From assembly GCA_034359265.1 (NCBI GenBank), contig CP136891.1, forward strand, positions 44,074,001-44,138,000: a DNA stretch of 64,000 nucleotides. Direction: 5' to 3'. Position numbers and translations under genes: made by a program. Positions 53,012-63,804 of this stretch are shown in pieces. Positions within the stretch are counted from its first letter, which is position 1. The number at the start of each line of letters is the position of its first letter. The notes under the pieces are model-generated. The model was not told the DNA's origin. It did no database searches and saw only the letters and a list, made by a program, of their open reading frames with translations. The stretch is from Canna indica. Lineage: Eukaryota; Streptophyta; Magnoliopsida; Zingiberales; Cannaceae.

Positions 53012-55970
53012 GCCCATTAACCCCCAATGACCCAAAGCCATTTGGGTACCAAAAGTCTCATCTTCTTTTGTAGGGGGAGCTACCACACAAGGATGAATGA
53101 GAAGTGGTGTATTGGAGTTGACCATGAACTTGAATGATGAATCCTTCCTTGGTTGCAACTTCAAGCTACCTTTTTGCCTTAGGTAAAGTTGGCATCAAAT
53201 ACTTTGGTATCATCTCCTATACTTACTTCATTAAATTAGAGTTGGAGTTTTGATACATGCTTAATATTAGTAGATTTTTCACTCATGAAATGCTTTTATA
53301 AAATAATTTTTGATTTTGATTTCCTGGTCTCCTCGGAGACCTATGTGGCCTGTAATGGGCCTAAGCGACCTTGCGGTTCTAAATCGTAGGCTAATTATGG
53401 TCTTTCGGTTTTCATCCAATAGGAAGGGTTGGAGATCTTATTTTTCAAAATTTTATATTTTGAGATCTCTTGATTCATTTTGTTATCATGAATGATTTAT
53501 ATGAAAATGAATCCATGCTATTTAGTGAAGTTGAATTTGAAAAATGTTACTTGGTTTTTCACTTCACTATTTAGTTTGATAGCTTGCATGTAAATTTGGT
53601 TTCATTTTCTATTAATAAAGTATACTTGCAAGTTATTGTAAATGGAAGGCTTATTAGAATAAAAAAGATTAGTTTGGCTAAATCATCATGAATAAGGTAT
53701 AACTTCGATAAATTCAAAATCTTAGTATTATACCTCAATGTTTAAGCTTAAATGATGTCTCAATACTCATGATTAGAATTGCATGGTAAACCCTTGAATT
53801 TTCATGAGTAGGTAGAATCTTAGCACTTAGGCAAATTTCATTAAATGAAACTTGCTCTAGGTTGATATTTACTATTAGAGTCATTCCTTTAAGTCCAAAC
53901 TAGTTAAACATGTTTATGGACCTTATCCCTCAAATGTTTCACATCTTAAGATCCCTTAGATTCATTTTGATATCATGATAACTTCCTAAAAATGAATCTT
54001 TACTATCTAGCATAGGTTAAGGTGTTTAAATGAAACTTTGCATTGAACCTTTGCTATTTAGTATGTTAGCTTGCTAGTAGGCATATAATTTCATTTTGAT
54101 ACTAATGAAGCCTACTTGCAAGTTAAGAAAGTGGTAAACATTGGAATTATATGCTATCTAAAAGAAAATGAAAAGTAAATGACATGTTTGACAAAATTTC
54201 TAAGACTAAGGTATGGATTTAACTTTGGCAAAAATCTTAATATAATACTTGAATACTTGTGCTTAAGTGATTTCTCTATGCTCATGATTGATTATGCATG
54301 ATAAATATTTGAATTTTCATGAGTAGGAAAATTTTTGATAACTTAGCTCATTTCATTATATCATGATATTTATGAAATCGAACTAGGTTAAAATTCTTCT
54401 TTAGAGACTTCACTTTAAGTTGAATATTAAACAAACATGTTTAGATACACATATCACATGAGTCTAGGTATTTAAAATTGAAAATTCATGTCTAGATGAA
54501 CAATGAGATAACTATATCACTTTAGGGGACTTAAACTTGAAAAAGTTTGACTTAAGTCAACAAATTGACTTGGACACTTTATTTTAAGTCCAAACTTCAT
54601 AAACATGTTTAGGAATAAATCTGACATATTTCCATGCACTTAGAGTGAAAAATTCATATGGATATGGATAAAATGACATAGAGGTCAATTCATGCTTAAC
54701 TCTTTTGAACCAAGGTGACCCAAGTCAACCAATTGACTTAGTGGTCTCATTTATAATCCATATTTGAGGAACATGTTTAGATTTACTCATGTTAGGTATC
54801 CATAGGTTTAAGTTTGAAAAATCATGAGTAAATGTTAAGATTGAAACTTAGCAAGTTTCATAAAAAAATAGTTTAGTTTTAAATGAAACCATGCTAGGTT
54901 GATATCTTCACTTAAGAACATAATTTTCATTTCAAACTTGACATATACTCTTTACATGACCATCATGTGTGTCATGAAAGTTTGAATGAAAATTGAACAA
55001 GTTTTAAAAATAACTAAAAATTACAAAAATATCATTTCGACCTACAATTGGTATCAATTTTAGTTATTTCTAGAGAAATGTAGAAAAATCATTTTCAGAT
55101 GATTCTTGACACTACACATTCACTGAAAAATCTAATTTTATTAGTAAAAATTTTAAAAAGTTTCAGCAAGAATTGGATTCAAAGTGAATTTTTGAAGTTG
55201 GATTTCGAAAACTCAAAGTATCACTTATTTGAAATATCAATCTTTCCGATACTTTGATTCTTCTTCAAAAAACTTCAAATGAAAACTCATGTATACCATT
55301 TGGATTCCATTTCTAATATCATTCACACAATTTCTTGAGTAAAATCCTCTCTAGGAATGATTTTGATATCTTGGATGATAGCTAGAAATATCCATTTGTT
55401 TATTAAAATCAATATAGGATGAAAATTGGTCTTTGAAAATTCTTTTGAGTTCAAACTTTATTTATGCATTTCAAATGACCATTCAATATTTGGTATCAAA
55501 ATTTTCGTCCAAAAATTAGTACCAAAGTTTTTCATCGAAAATATGATGTTGTATAGATTTAAAAGTTTGATTCATTTCAAAACTTGAAGTATAGGTTGAC
55601 CTAAGTCAACAACATAACTTAAAAATTTCATCTTGAGCCCAAACTCGATTCATAGACTTACATTCTCTCATGTTTGATGTCTAGATGCCTAAATATGAGA
55701 AAACATGAGTAGATAGCCAAATTTGATCCTTAGTATTTTCATGGTTTCATACATGCTTGAGAACATACATGATTTAACTTTGAATGCAAATATTTAGTTT
55801 TGAGCATATCATGTATGATTTAATTTTTACAATAAATATTTGTTTTCCATCTCTTTGGTTGAGATTTTCATGTTTCATGAAAAAAAATCTTTAGAGTCTC
55901 AACTTCATGAAAAAAATATATTTGTTTTTCATCTCTTTGACTAGATTGACCTTTCTTGCCCTTTTTATTG
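53012..55970 (+). other. Non-coding internal region of element B
   Basis: Lacks pol. Collinear with 1381-3813 of element A. Starts with WVPK-like remnants and the shared phrase GGGGGAGCTACCACACAAGG, then AT-rich DNA with many short repeated phrases (CATGTTTAG, AATTGACTT). No domain found. Confidence 0.75.
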
Positions 55971-56206
55971 ATGTCAAAAGGGGGAGAAGAGTATAGGTAT
56001 AAAGGGAGAGAAAAGTATAAGAAAATTGGGGAGAAAATTATAGATAAAGGGGAGGAAAATATAGGAGATCCATGCATATAGATAGGGGGAGTTTATTTTC
56101 ATAGATATGCATGTTGATAGGGGGAGAAATCCCTTAGTTGATATCCTCTATGCTTTAATGAATATATTTACTTAAGGATGTTTGTAATCATCAAAAACGG
56201 AGAGAT
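55971..56206 (+). promoter_or_regulatory. Multiple polypurine tract array of element B
   Basis: AAAAGGGGGAGAAGAG near 55976, AAAGGGAGAGAAAAG near 56001, GGGGAGAAAA near 56030, AAAGGGGAGGAAAA near 56048, then AGATAGGGGGAG at about 56083 and again at 56115. The tract next to the LTR has mutated to AAAAACGGAGAGAT (56194-56206). Confidence 0.75.
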
Positions 56207-57688
56207 TGTTGGCTTTAGGTTTTCAACATTGGTCTTAGTCTCTTAATCTCAGTTTTGATGATAACAAACATGGAACTAATATTTCGGTGAGAAATCAATT
56301 TCAGGTTCCATATCAGTTAGCGTTCGATGTCCTCAATCGAAAATATCGAAAGAAATTAGAAATCAGAAGGACATTGATCATCGCGCTCGGGTTCATCATG
56401 AAAACTTCTCGAAGATCGACGTGTGCACCAAAGACGTATTGGATGGGCTCAAAGATCACATGAAAGCTCTCCAAGTTGATGTTCGTTGAAAGCTAAAACC
56501 CGAAAACGAAGCGCGAAAGAAAATCGGCTGAAAAATAAATCTCAGCCTAGGTTCGGTCGACCGGGCGGTTGACCGAATAGTGTAAGAAAATGGCAGAAGC
56601 CATCTCGGTTGACTGGTCGATCGATCGAAGGATGCCAAAAAGCAGCATTAGCTAGTTCGGTCGACCAACCGGTCAACCGACCTGCGGATAGCCAAAGATG
56701 CAACTCGCGTCGGTCGACCGATTGGTCGACCGAATGCTGGATAGGGAGTTTTTGCGTCTGGGTGGTCGACCCGTCGGTCGACCGCACAAAGAGAAGAGGC
56801 ATCGGTCGCTTTGAGCGATTGATCGATCGATCGACCGACCATTCGATCGGGCGATTGCAACAGATAGTTTTCTATCTGTTGAGCTGTTGTTTCTTCGTGA
56901 GCGTATAAATACACCCTCACATATCTCATTTAAGTTTCTTCTCCCACTCTTACAGACTTGATTGAGCATTCTAAAGGGAGATTTGAGCCTTCAAAGGATT
57001 GATCAACGGCGCTCTGTTCTTTCATGAAGAACATCTGAAGCGCCTAGCTTTCTGCCTCAACTCAGAAATTGACTCGATCTCTACGACTCGGCGAGTTGGA
57101 GGTTCCAAAGGCTTGGGAAAGAGCTCTTATTCTTGGTTTTATTCTTAGCTCTTTTGATGTAACTTTTATTGTTATTTGAACTGTTTTCTTTGGATTTTTG
57201 TCTATAAAAGACCAGATATTTGGTCTTGTGTGTGAAAGTGGTTACCTTGGTGAAAAGGTGTAAAGCCACTTGTGTAAACGTAGTTTTTCTAGGATTAGTC
57301 GAGTTGTTCCTTAGGGTTGAGGTGGAAGAGTGCTCTCGGTAAGAAGACGGTGACTTCCAGGTGTGGAAGTGCCTTAGGTCGAGAGTGCGACTCTTCGAGT
57401 CAAAGTCCTCTGTGTAAGGGAGACTAATTAATCTAGTAAAACTTAGTTTGTAAATCCTAAGTGGGGTGCTTAGGTAGTGGAGTAGGCATTGGGGCTGAAC
57501 CACTATAAATTTTGTGTTTGCATTGTTATACTTGGTTGTGCTTAATTGTTTTATTATTGCTTCCGCATCCAATAGTAAAATTATAATTTGCCTAATTAGT
57601 TTAAGAAAACTATTAAAATCGATTTTAGGCTAATTGATTTAGTAAACACACTATTCACCCCCCCTCTAGTGTTGCCATTTTAACTACA
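56207..57688 (+). repeat. 3' LTR of element B (1482 bp)
   Basis: TGTTGGCTTTAGG to TTTTAACTACA. Same promoter plan as the 5' LTR: GGTCGACC array (56555-56790), hairpin CAACAGATAG/CTATCTGTTG (56858-56881), and TATA box with one damaged arm (GTGAGCGT, 56898-56905). It differs from the 5' LTR at scattered sites and by short indels, so the insertion is not very recent. Confidence 0.92.
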
Positions 57689-57695
57689 GTGTGAG

Positions 57696-57911
57696 GTGAG
57701 TGAGACCTAGATGCTAGGCCTTGACCTAGTTCAGGATGATGTTGAAAAGGTGAAAATCATCAAGGATTGTCTTTTGATAGCCCAGAGTTGGTAGAAGATG
57801 TATGTGAGTGAGACCTAGATGCTAGGCCTTGACCTAGTTCAGGATGTTGTTGAAAAGGTGAAAATGATCAAGGATTGTCTTTTGACAGCCCAGAGTTGGC
57901 AGAAGATGTAT
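57696..57911 (+). repeat. 108-bp tandem duplication in G3 integrase region
   Basis: GTGAGTGAGACCTAGATGC starts at 57696 and again at 57804. The two 108-bp copies differ at about six sites. The unit encodes the segment after GWFEVGES (GLDLVQD.VEKVK.IKDCLL). Confidence 0.85.
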
Positions 57912-58240
57912 GCTGATAGAAGGTCAAGGAATGTGGAGTTTGTAGTGGAGGACTTAGTGTTCCTAAAGGTATCCCCGATGAAGAGGGTAGTGAGATTTGG
58001 CAAGTGGCGGAAATTCAGCCCTAAATTCATTGGGTCATTTCCCATCCTGAAGCTAAAGGGGGCAGTGGCATATGAGTTAGCCTTACCTCCTAGCATGGAC
58101 ATAATTCATCTAGTGTTTCACGTACCCATGCTGAAGCAATACGTTAGGGATGATTCCCATGTGCTTGAGGCCCGTGGACATCTTGGACAGGCAAGCCAGA
58201 AAGTTGAGGTCTAAGGAGGTTCCAATGGTGAAGGTTCCAT
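57804..58240 (+). pseudogene. Gypsy integrase C-terminal remnant (G3)
   Basis: A 131-codon frame (57819-58214) reads LGLDLVQDVVEKVKMIKDCL, VEFVVEDLVFLKVSPMKRVV, KFSPKFIGSFPILKLKGAVA, then YELALPPS and FHVPMLKQYVRDDSHV. It then breaks before the chromodomain (ILDRQARKLRSKEVPMVK in another frame). It corresponds to 17560-17990 of G1. The following LTR begins abruptly near 58240. Confidence 0.8.
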
Positions 58241-59747
58241 GTTGTGGTGTGTATAGTTTACTGAACATAGTCATGTAACCTATTATTTTGACCAAAAAAT
58301 ATAGTCTGGATCCATAGGACACACTCTAGTAGTCAGACTCGACTTGGTTGCACCAGTTTTGGGTCCAACAGTAAACTAAAAACAAAACCCAAATTTTGGC
58401 AAATGGAAATTTTAATTACATAATTAAAATTCAAGGGGCAGCATAATCTGTTATGAACTAACAAATTTAATTTTGTGCATGAAATAAAACCTCATAGGTT
58501 ACGATGTTACGGGTCTAGGAATTGGAATCGGGTATTGGATGTTGTAGCATTCCCAATGAAGACATACCTAAGACACCGTAGGAGACACTTAACTTAGGTC
58601 ATTTTGCGTCATATCTTTATGAATAGCGGAGAGGCTCGACTAGGAGAGGGATTGCGGGCTTGGCCCGGAAGGTTGGATGGCTAATTCCCAACCTGTGCTA
58701 AAGGAATAAGTTTGGATGGGCGAATCTCGATTATTCCTACGTTATCTCCTTGGAACAAGTTCGGATGGGCAAATCCCGATTGTTCCTGTGTTTTTTCGTG
58801 GAATAAGTTCGGACGAGCAAATCCTGATTGTTCTCGAGTTTCTTTTAAGGAATAAGTTCTGACTGGCAAATCTCGATTATTCCTGTGATATCTTTAAGGA
58901 ATAAGTTCGGACGAGCAAATCCCAATTATTCCTATGAAATATTTAAGGGACAAGTTCGGACGAGCGAATCCCGATTGTTCCTACACGTCTCGTGGAGCAA
59001 GTTCGGACGGACAAATCTCGATTGGTCCCGAGTTTTCTTATTATAGTATTAGCTCAGACGGGACAATCATGATTATCTTAGTATGCCTTGTGTATGATTT
59101 GTTGCCTTAGGGCACGATAGGCTGAGACCTGTTGCACTTCACTGCTAGAGTGTTGGATGACTTCGGGGATGTGGTGGCCAAATGGCCTGATAGCTAGTCA
59201 TTCCCTTGTGACTTTATTCCTGTTGAGATAGGTGTTTTACCATATGCTATATCTCTATGTTTGGTTTCTCGTGGGGGTTGGTAGAACCGCTCATGAGTTC
59301 TTTTGAACTCACCAATTGTCATTTTTTCTTCTTTTTTTTGCAGAGCCTAACCAGTGAGGTGGGCTAGAGAACTTGGTGTGGCTGGAGAGCAGCGGAGCCA
59401 CATTGATCTCATAGCTGTCCTAGTTAAGGGTCGTAGTCGAGTTTTTGGTAGTTTGTCATGCACTTGTGTTTTGGTATTTTGGAGTTGTAGTCCGTTGGGG
59501 ACATTCATGTCTTTTATTTCAGTTTTCATTTGTAAATGAACCATTGAACGTTGATTTATTATTTCCTCACATTACCATTTTGCTAAACTTCTAATGAAAT
59601 CTGGTTTGGTTTTTCATTTAAAATAAAACTCGTTTCATTCTTTTCACTATGTTTTATCATTATGAGTTGGCATGTGCATGGGTTAGGCTATGGGGTATAG
59701 GCACGTGTACCCTAGGCGATCACATGACCCTGAGTTGGGGCGTGACA
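58240..59747 (+). repeat. 3' LTR of G3 with 5' deletion
   Basis: From about 58255 it aligns with LTR G2 (from 14440): AACATAGTC.TATAACCTAT-type start, repeated 'AAGTTCGGACG..AATC(C/T)CGATTATTCC' units (58705-59030), hairpin TGAGTTCTTTTGAACTCA (59293-59310), TTTTGCAG (59343), and end GGGGCGTGACA. About 1.1 kb of U3 and leader present in G2 is absent, so the promoter is deleted. Confidence 0.8.
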
Positions 59748-59871
59748 GGATAAAATCGAGAAAGATGTTTCTCATTTGAACGAATTAAAAGTACTCGAGG
59801 AAGGAGTTCCTCGTAATCCTAATTGGTAGGATCCGGCACACGATAACTCTCAACGGACCCCTGGTCCGGTT
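59748..59871. other. Fragment of repeat family H
   Basis: Aligns with 37337-37428 (GAACGAATTAAAAGTACTCG and GGAAGGAGTTCCT). In both places a Copia LTR follows directly. Confidence 0.55.
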
Positions 59872-60775
59872 TGTATGCCTAAGGTTTTCGACATTGGTCT
59901 TAATCTCGATTTTGATGATAACAAACATGGAACTAATGATTTCATGGAGAGTTATTTTCATGTTCCAAGTCGGTTAGCGCTTGACGTCCCAATCGGAGAA
60001 ATCGGCAAGGATGCTCATGGATGCTTGGGACTCTTCGTGATGAATAGAGTTTAGGTTTAGGGTGTCTCGAATGAGTGTATTGATCCTCATAATTATGCAA
60101 ATATTCCTAGGACATGAACCTAACCTATTACCAAGAATTTCCTAGTCATAAACAACATTCCGGATGGGATGTTATAACATCCTGAAATATCTCGGATTAT
60201 GGGATGGGATGTTGTAACATACCGGAATAGCCCGGAACATCTAGGATAGACATCTCGGAATAGATCGGAACATCCCGAATCATCTCAGAACATCCCGGAT
60301 GGACATTCCGGAACATCCTGAGACATCCCGGATGGACATTCCGAAATAGCCCGTAGAGTACTGGTACTCTACATGTCAAATTGTCTAGTATTACCAAAAT
60401 GCCCCCAATGGCTATATTTTGAATTCCTACCCGTTGAGCTTGTTGGAAACTGAGCACCTACCTTTGGGATCTTTATATAAGACCCCAAACTTGCCTTCCA
60501 AGCTACCTAACACTTCATTTAGCCATCTCTTGACATTTTCTAAGCCTTCTTGAGCTATTCTTTGATCAAACCCTAGTTCTTATACGAAAACCTTGATTTG
60601 GCCTCACACTTCATTGATTCTTCTTCAAGGCATCAAGAGGAGCTAGGTGATCTTGTGTTGGAGCTAAGTAAAAGTTTTATTGTTCATTTGCTCTATTACT
60701 TGTGTATTTTGTGCTTTATTTTCTTGTGTTTGATCTTGTGTAAGACCTAGGTTGTTACGTCTTGAATGGTTGGTG
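59872..60775 (+). repeat. Copia LTR F (3' part cut by CACTA)
   Basis: Starts TGTATGCCTAAGG, then TTTGATGATAACAAACATGG as in the other Copia LTRs. The usual GGTCGACC array is replaced by CGGAACATCCCGGATGGACA-type repeats (60160-60360). The TATA box (TTATATAA, 60473-60480) lies between TTTGGGATC and GACCCCAAA. The LTR stops at GGTTGGTG (60775), where the CACTA element begins. Confidence 0.82.
60160..60360. repeat. CATCCCGGA tandem/palindrome array in LTR F
   Basis: GGATGTTATAACATCC is a perfect 16-bp palindrome at 60167-60182. GATGGGATGTTGTAACAT repeats it imperfectly. Then several 'CGGAACATCC(C/T)G' and two CATCCCGGATGGACATTCCG units follow. It occupies the U3 position held by GGTCGACC arrays in related LTRs. 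Confidence 0.75.
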
Positions 60776-61349
60776 CACAAGTGGAATAACAAGCATCAGC
60801 AACGGCTCCAACTGTTGCTGAGCCATTGCTGAAAGTCATCAGCAATGGCGTGCCATTGTAGATATATACATAAGCAACGGCCCGATTGCCATGGCAAGGT
60901 CGTTAGTGAAAGCTCGTTGCTAAGCCGTTGTTGTAGGTCATCAGCAACGGCTTTGAGGTTACGGCCCAGAAAATACGATACACTTTCAGTAACGGCTTTC
61001 CCACGGATAGCCGTGGGAAAGTCGTTGCTGACGATGTTAATCTGTAACTGAAAAGTTTTAAAATTTCTAATTTTGATTAATTCATTGATACATTTACCCT
61101 GATACATAACTCACACACCCATTAATACATTAATACACCCATAAATAACATACACATCACAGATACACCTAGATATACATCAAGATAATTATACTTATGT
61201 TTATAATTATACACAACCATATAAAAATTATTCAAATTCAAAACTATCGTATCAATATCCAAATAAAACAAGTCAATCAAGTAGTATCCAAATAACAAAG
61301 TCAATATCCAAACAAAACAATAAACCTCACGACGACGGTGGAGGAAGGT

Positions 61350-62756
61350 CTAGATCATAATATGGCGGGGTCTAGAGTGCTTGGGTGTACACTGGCGTGG
61401 ACTGGCTCGAGGACGATGGATCTGATGATGCCGAAGGGATGCCTACTCTGGTATGAGCTGAGAAGTTGCGCAGCATAGCATGCATCTCTGCCATCATCTC
61501 ACTCTAATGCTCCATCATCTCACTCTGACGCACGACCATTTCTTTCAGTGTCCTTATCCTGCTGCTCTAATCATAATTAGTCCTGGTGATGGACGGCCGC
61601 TCAACACCGATTGGAGGGGTCGGTGCCCCAAGTAGTCCTGGTGATGGACGGCCGCATGACCACTATCTACAAAGCCATATACGCGGCCGGGGTGCCCCTG
61701 CGCTGCATTACTGTCTGAGTGTAGGTCTCCTACTCGAGTTTGATTTTTTGTTTCATATTTTTTCTAAAACTTAAATTATAAATAAATAATAAATAATTTA
61801 AACAAATATACTTACCATAATGATTGTAGGGCGGGTGTCGATGTACTCCCCCGCTCATGTCCTCGACGGTGAGTCCGCTCAAACACCTCCATCGGGGAGG
61901 GTCACTGGACAATCGCGTCATCCATCACCGTCATCTACATTTCCAAAACAAATACATTATTTATTACACAGAGTAACAAATAAAATATATAATTGAATTT
62001 AAGGTATAATACTTAACATACGACGACCGTGCACTACAAATGATATTATGCCGCCAGTGTGACGCGCTCCTCCCCCGGACATGCGGTTTCTAGCCACAAT
62101 CCTAAAAACCTCCTACCATCGATCTATCGACCATAACGCCACAAGCTGGTCCCATATATCTGGAGTAATCTAATTGGGGTCATATCCCTGAGTACCTTTG
62201 CCGGGAAATAGCCTTCTAGGCAGTGTAAATGAAGGACCTCTGGTCCTCAGCCCATGTATAGCGAGCCTGCAAAACAATAATACCAGTACTAATATTAGTC
62301 ATCATGTATAAAAAAAAAATTAATACGTGCCTCAAACTCGCGCCATAGCATGTCGACGTGCTCATGGGGCACATGAGACCACGTAGGCCATGCCCCTTGC
62401 ATGTATCGTCAGATCGTAGAAAATATGGTCCTCGGCACATCCTCCTGCTCGAACCTACACAACAAAAATAAAGTTTAATATTATATTTTGATATAATGAA
62501 TTTGTAATAATTCATAATTCATGATATATTACCGTTCCCCAATCACACTAAAGTATCTACGTGACTCTGTGGCTGGCAGAGGCTGCCACTTGTTTGGCCT
62601 AGGTGGCTGCCTGCATCTCGATGAAGTAGCCTCAGCGGCATGAGGATCAGCGGAAGGAGTATCATCAGCAGGAGGATCAGCAACAGGAGGAAGTGCTGGA
62701 GTCTGACCGATCGGAGACTCCGAAGCTCTCGTTCGATGATAACCACGACCCACCAT
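61350..62756 (-). pseudogene. Plant En/Spm transposase (TNPA-like) pseudogene
   Basis: Minus-strand exon 1 (62756 to about 62530) starts MVGRGYHRTRASESP and is proline-rich. Exon 2 (about 62454-62331) encodes RYMQGAWPTWSHVPHEHVDM then LWREFE. Exon 3 (from 62266) encodes ARYTWAEDQRSFIYTA, then RHTGGIISF-like and YGERTHRRG-like patches, followed by further 3' exons to about 61350. The order (W..lW..F...Y.W, HTGG, THxx) matches the plant transposase Ptta/En/Spm domain. A stop replaces Arg in TI*RYMQ and a stop replaces Trp after YTA. It would bind terminal repeats; it is now inactive. Confidence 0.75.
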
Positions 62757-62828
62757 ATCTGTCGAATAACCATATAATTAGACTATATATATAGTAGAGA
62801 TAGATTTAATAGAATATATACTTTACAA

Positions 62829-63472
62829 TTATTCCTCATCATCTGAGTAATAGTCTTTGAATTCTTCATCTTCTTGATCTTCTTCATCTCTAGCTTCCTC
62901 AACTTCATGATTATCATCATGAACATATTCAACTTCTAAGTGAACTAACATTTTGTCCGCATCATCGAGTATTGGAATAATACGGTCTACTGCAGGAGGA
63001 TCCTCTTCTTGATAGAAATCATCTATCACATCAGGTATCGGCATATTTTCTCCCGCTATCAGATCAATTCTTCCTCTAGCTTTAGTCTTACAAACAACAT
63101 GCCTATTTGCTTTATCTTTATTTCTAGCCGGATACTTCACGTAATATACTTGTTTGGCTTGTGATGCCAATATAAATGCTCAATTGCTGCCAATTTCGAT
63201 TTGTAATTAACCTCAACAAGTTTGTATTTTGGATGAACTTTCATGCCCCTTTCTGTTGTATCGAACCAATGACATCTAAATAGGATAACTGATTTCAAGC
63301 CGAAGTAGTGCAATTCTATCACTTCTTCCACCAGTCCATAAAAATCCATATCACATTCAACATACGTTGTCTCTTTCACGCAGACCCCGGCATTTATCGT
63401 CTTCTTTTTAAATGCATATTCAACCGTGTGAAATTTATACCCATTAATAAAATATCCGCTATAACAAGACAC
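62829..63472 (-). pseudogene. CACTA TNPD C-terminal region with DUF4216
   Basis: Minus strand begins MSCYSGYFINGYKFHTVEYA, then NAGVCVKE, CDMDFYGLVEEVIELHYFGL and ILFRCHWFDTTERGMKVHPK, the DUF4216 pattern found after the TNP2 transposase domain. A one-base shift near 63180 moves the frame to AFILASQAKQVYYVKYP and a long acidic tail (VEEARDEEDQEDEEFKDYY) that stops near 62829. TNPD carries out cutting. The catalytic TNP2 part was lost with the right half of the element. Confidence 0.85.
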
Positions 63473-63528
63473 TAGTCGCGATGGTCCACTAACAAAGTCA
63501 AATATCCTTTCATCTATTTCAGCTTCGG

Positions 63529-63765
63529 AAATATGTAAAAGATGATTCGCATGTGATCGAGCCCTCTTCTATTGAGGTAGATTCGGCCATCTCGTTCGAG
63601 GAAAGGTCGGTAGAGATCCTTGACCGCCAAATCAGCAAGCTAAGATCCAAAGAAATTCCCCTGGTAAAGGTTAGATGGGAGAACCATTTCGGGCAAGAGG
63701 CCACTTGAGAGGTAAAGCGGGACATGATAGAGCGCTACCCTTCCTTGTTCGAGGAGCCGGTAAGT
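63529..63765 (+). pseudogene. Chromovirus integrase end with chromodomain
   Basis: Starts in RKYVKDDSHVIEPSSIEVDS, then SAISFEERSVEILDRQISKL, RSKEIPLVKVRWENHFGQEA, and ERYPSLFEEP. This is the chromodomain tail of a Tekay-type polyprotein. TGG in EATWEV is changed to TGA. The left edge is a joint to CACTA sequence. It gives the intact version of the region deleted in G1 at 17905. Confidence 0.85.
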
Positions 63766-63804
63766 CCTTGTTATTCAAGTAAATTCAAGGACGAATTTCC
63801 CTTA

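Larger units (their letters stand above)
50048..57688 (+). mobile_element. Complete Copia (Sirevirus-like) non-autonomous element B
   Basis: Both LTRs are present (50048-51594 and 56207-57688), flanked by GTTTG (50043-50047) and GTGTG (57689-57693). The primer site TTGGTATTAGAGC starts at 51596. One gag frame, 51662-53011, is followed by about 3 kb without pol, a polypurine array and the 3' LTR. The architecture matches element A. The element could make a nucleocapsid-like protein but not its own enzymes. Confidence 0.92.
46590..59747 (+). mobile_element. Decayed Gypsy element G3 hosting two nested elements
   Basis: One Gypsy pol can be followed in three pieces: 46590-46962, 49393-50047 and 57694-58240. 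They are separated by a solo Gypsy LTR (46963-49387) and Copia B (50048-57688), and followed by a shortened 3' LTR to 59747. Joining the pieces gives HLG|TMKIYCDLRQHYWW and GWF|..., normal integrase order. The 5' part (gag to reverse transcriptase) is not recognisable. Confidence 0.85.
60776..63528 (-). mobile_element. Truncated CACTA element carrying TNPD and TNPA remnants
   Basis: Left terminus CACAAGTGGAATAACAAGC with AGCAACGGC/GCCGTTGC subterminal repeats (60790-61040), inserted into LTR F. On the minus strand a DUF4216-bearing TNPD C-terminus (63472-62829) is followed by a TNPA/En-Spm-like gene (62756-61350). The right end is missing: at about 63528 it changes into a Gypsy polyprotein end. 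This is the only element here with TNPD-side coding. Confidence 0.85.

Noticed and set aside
52703..53164. Minus-strand frame rich in Met and Asn opposite the gag
   Set aside because: It is antisense to the His/Asn-rich gag tail of element B; there is no independent evidence for a gene.
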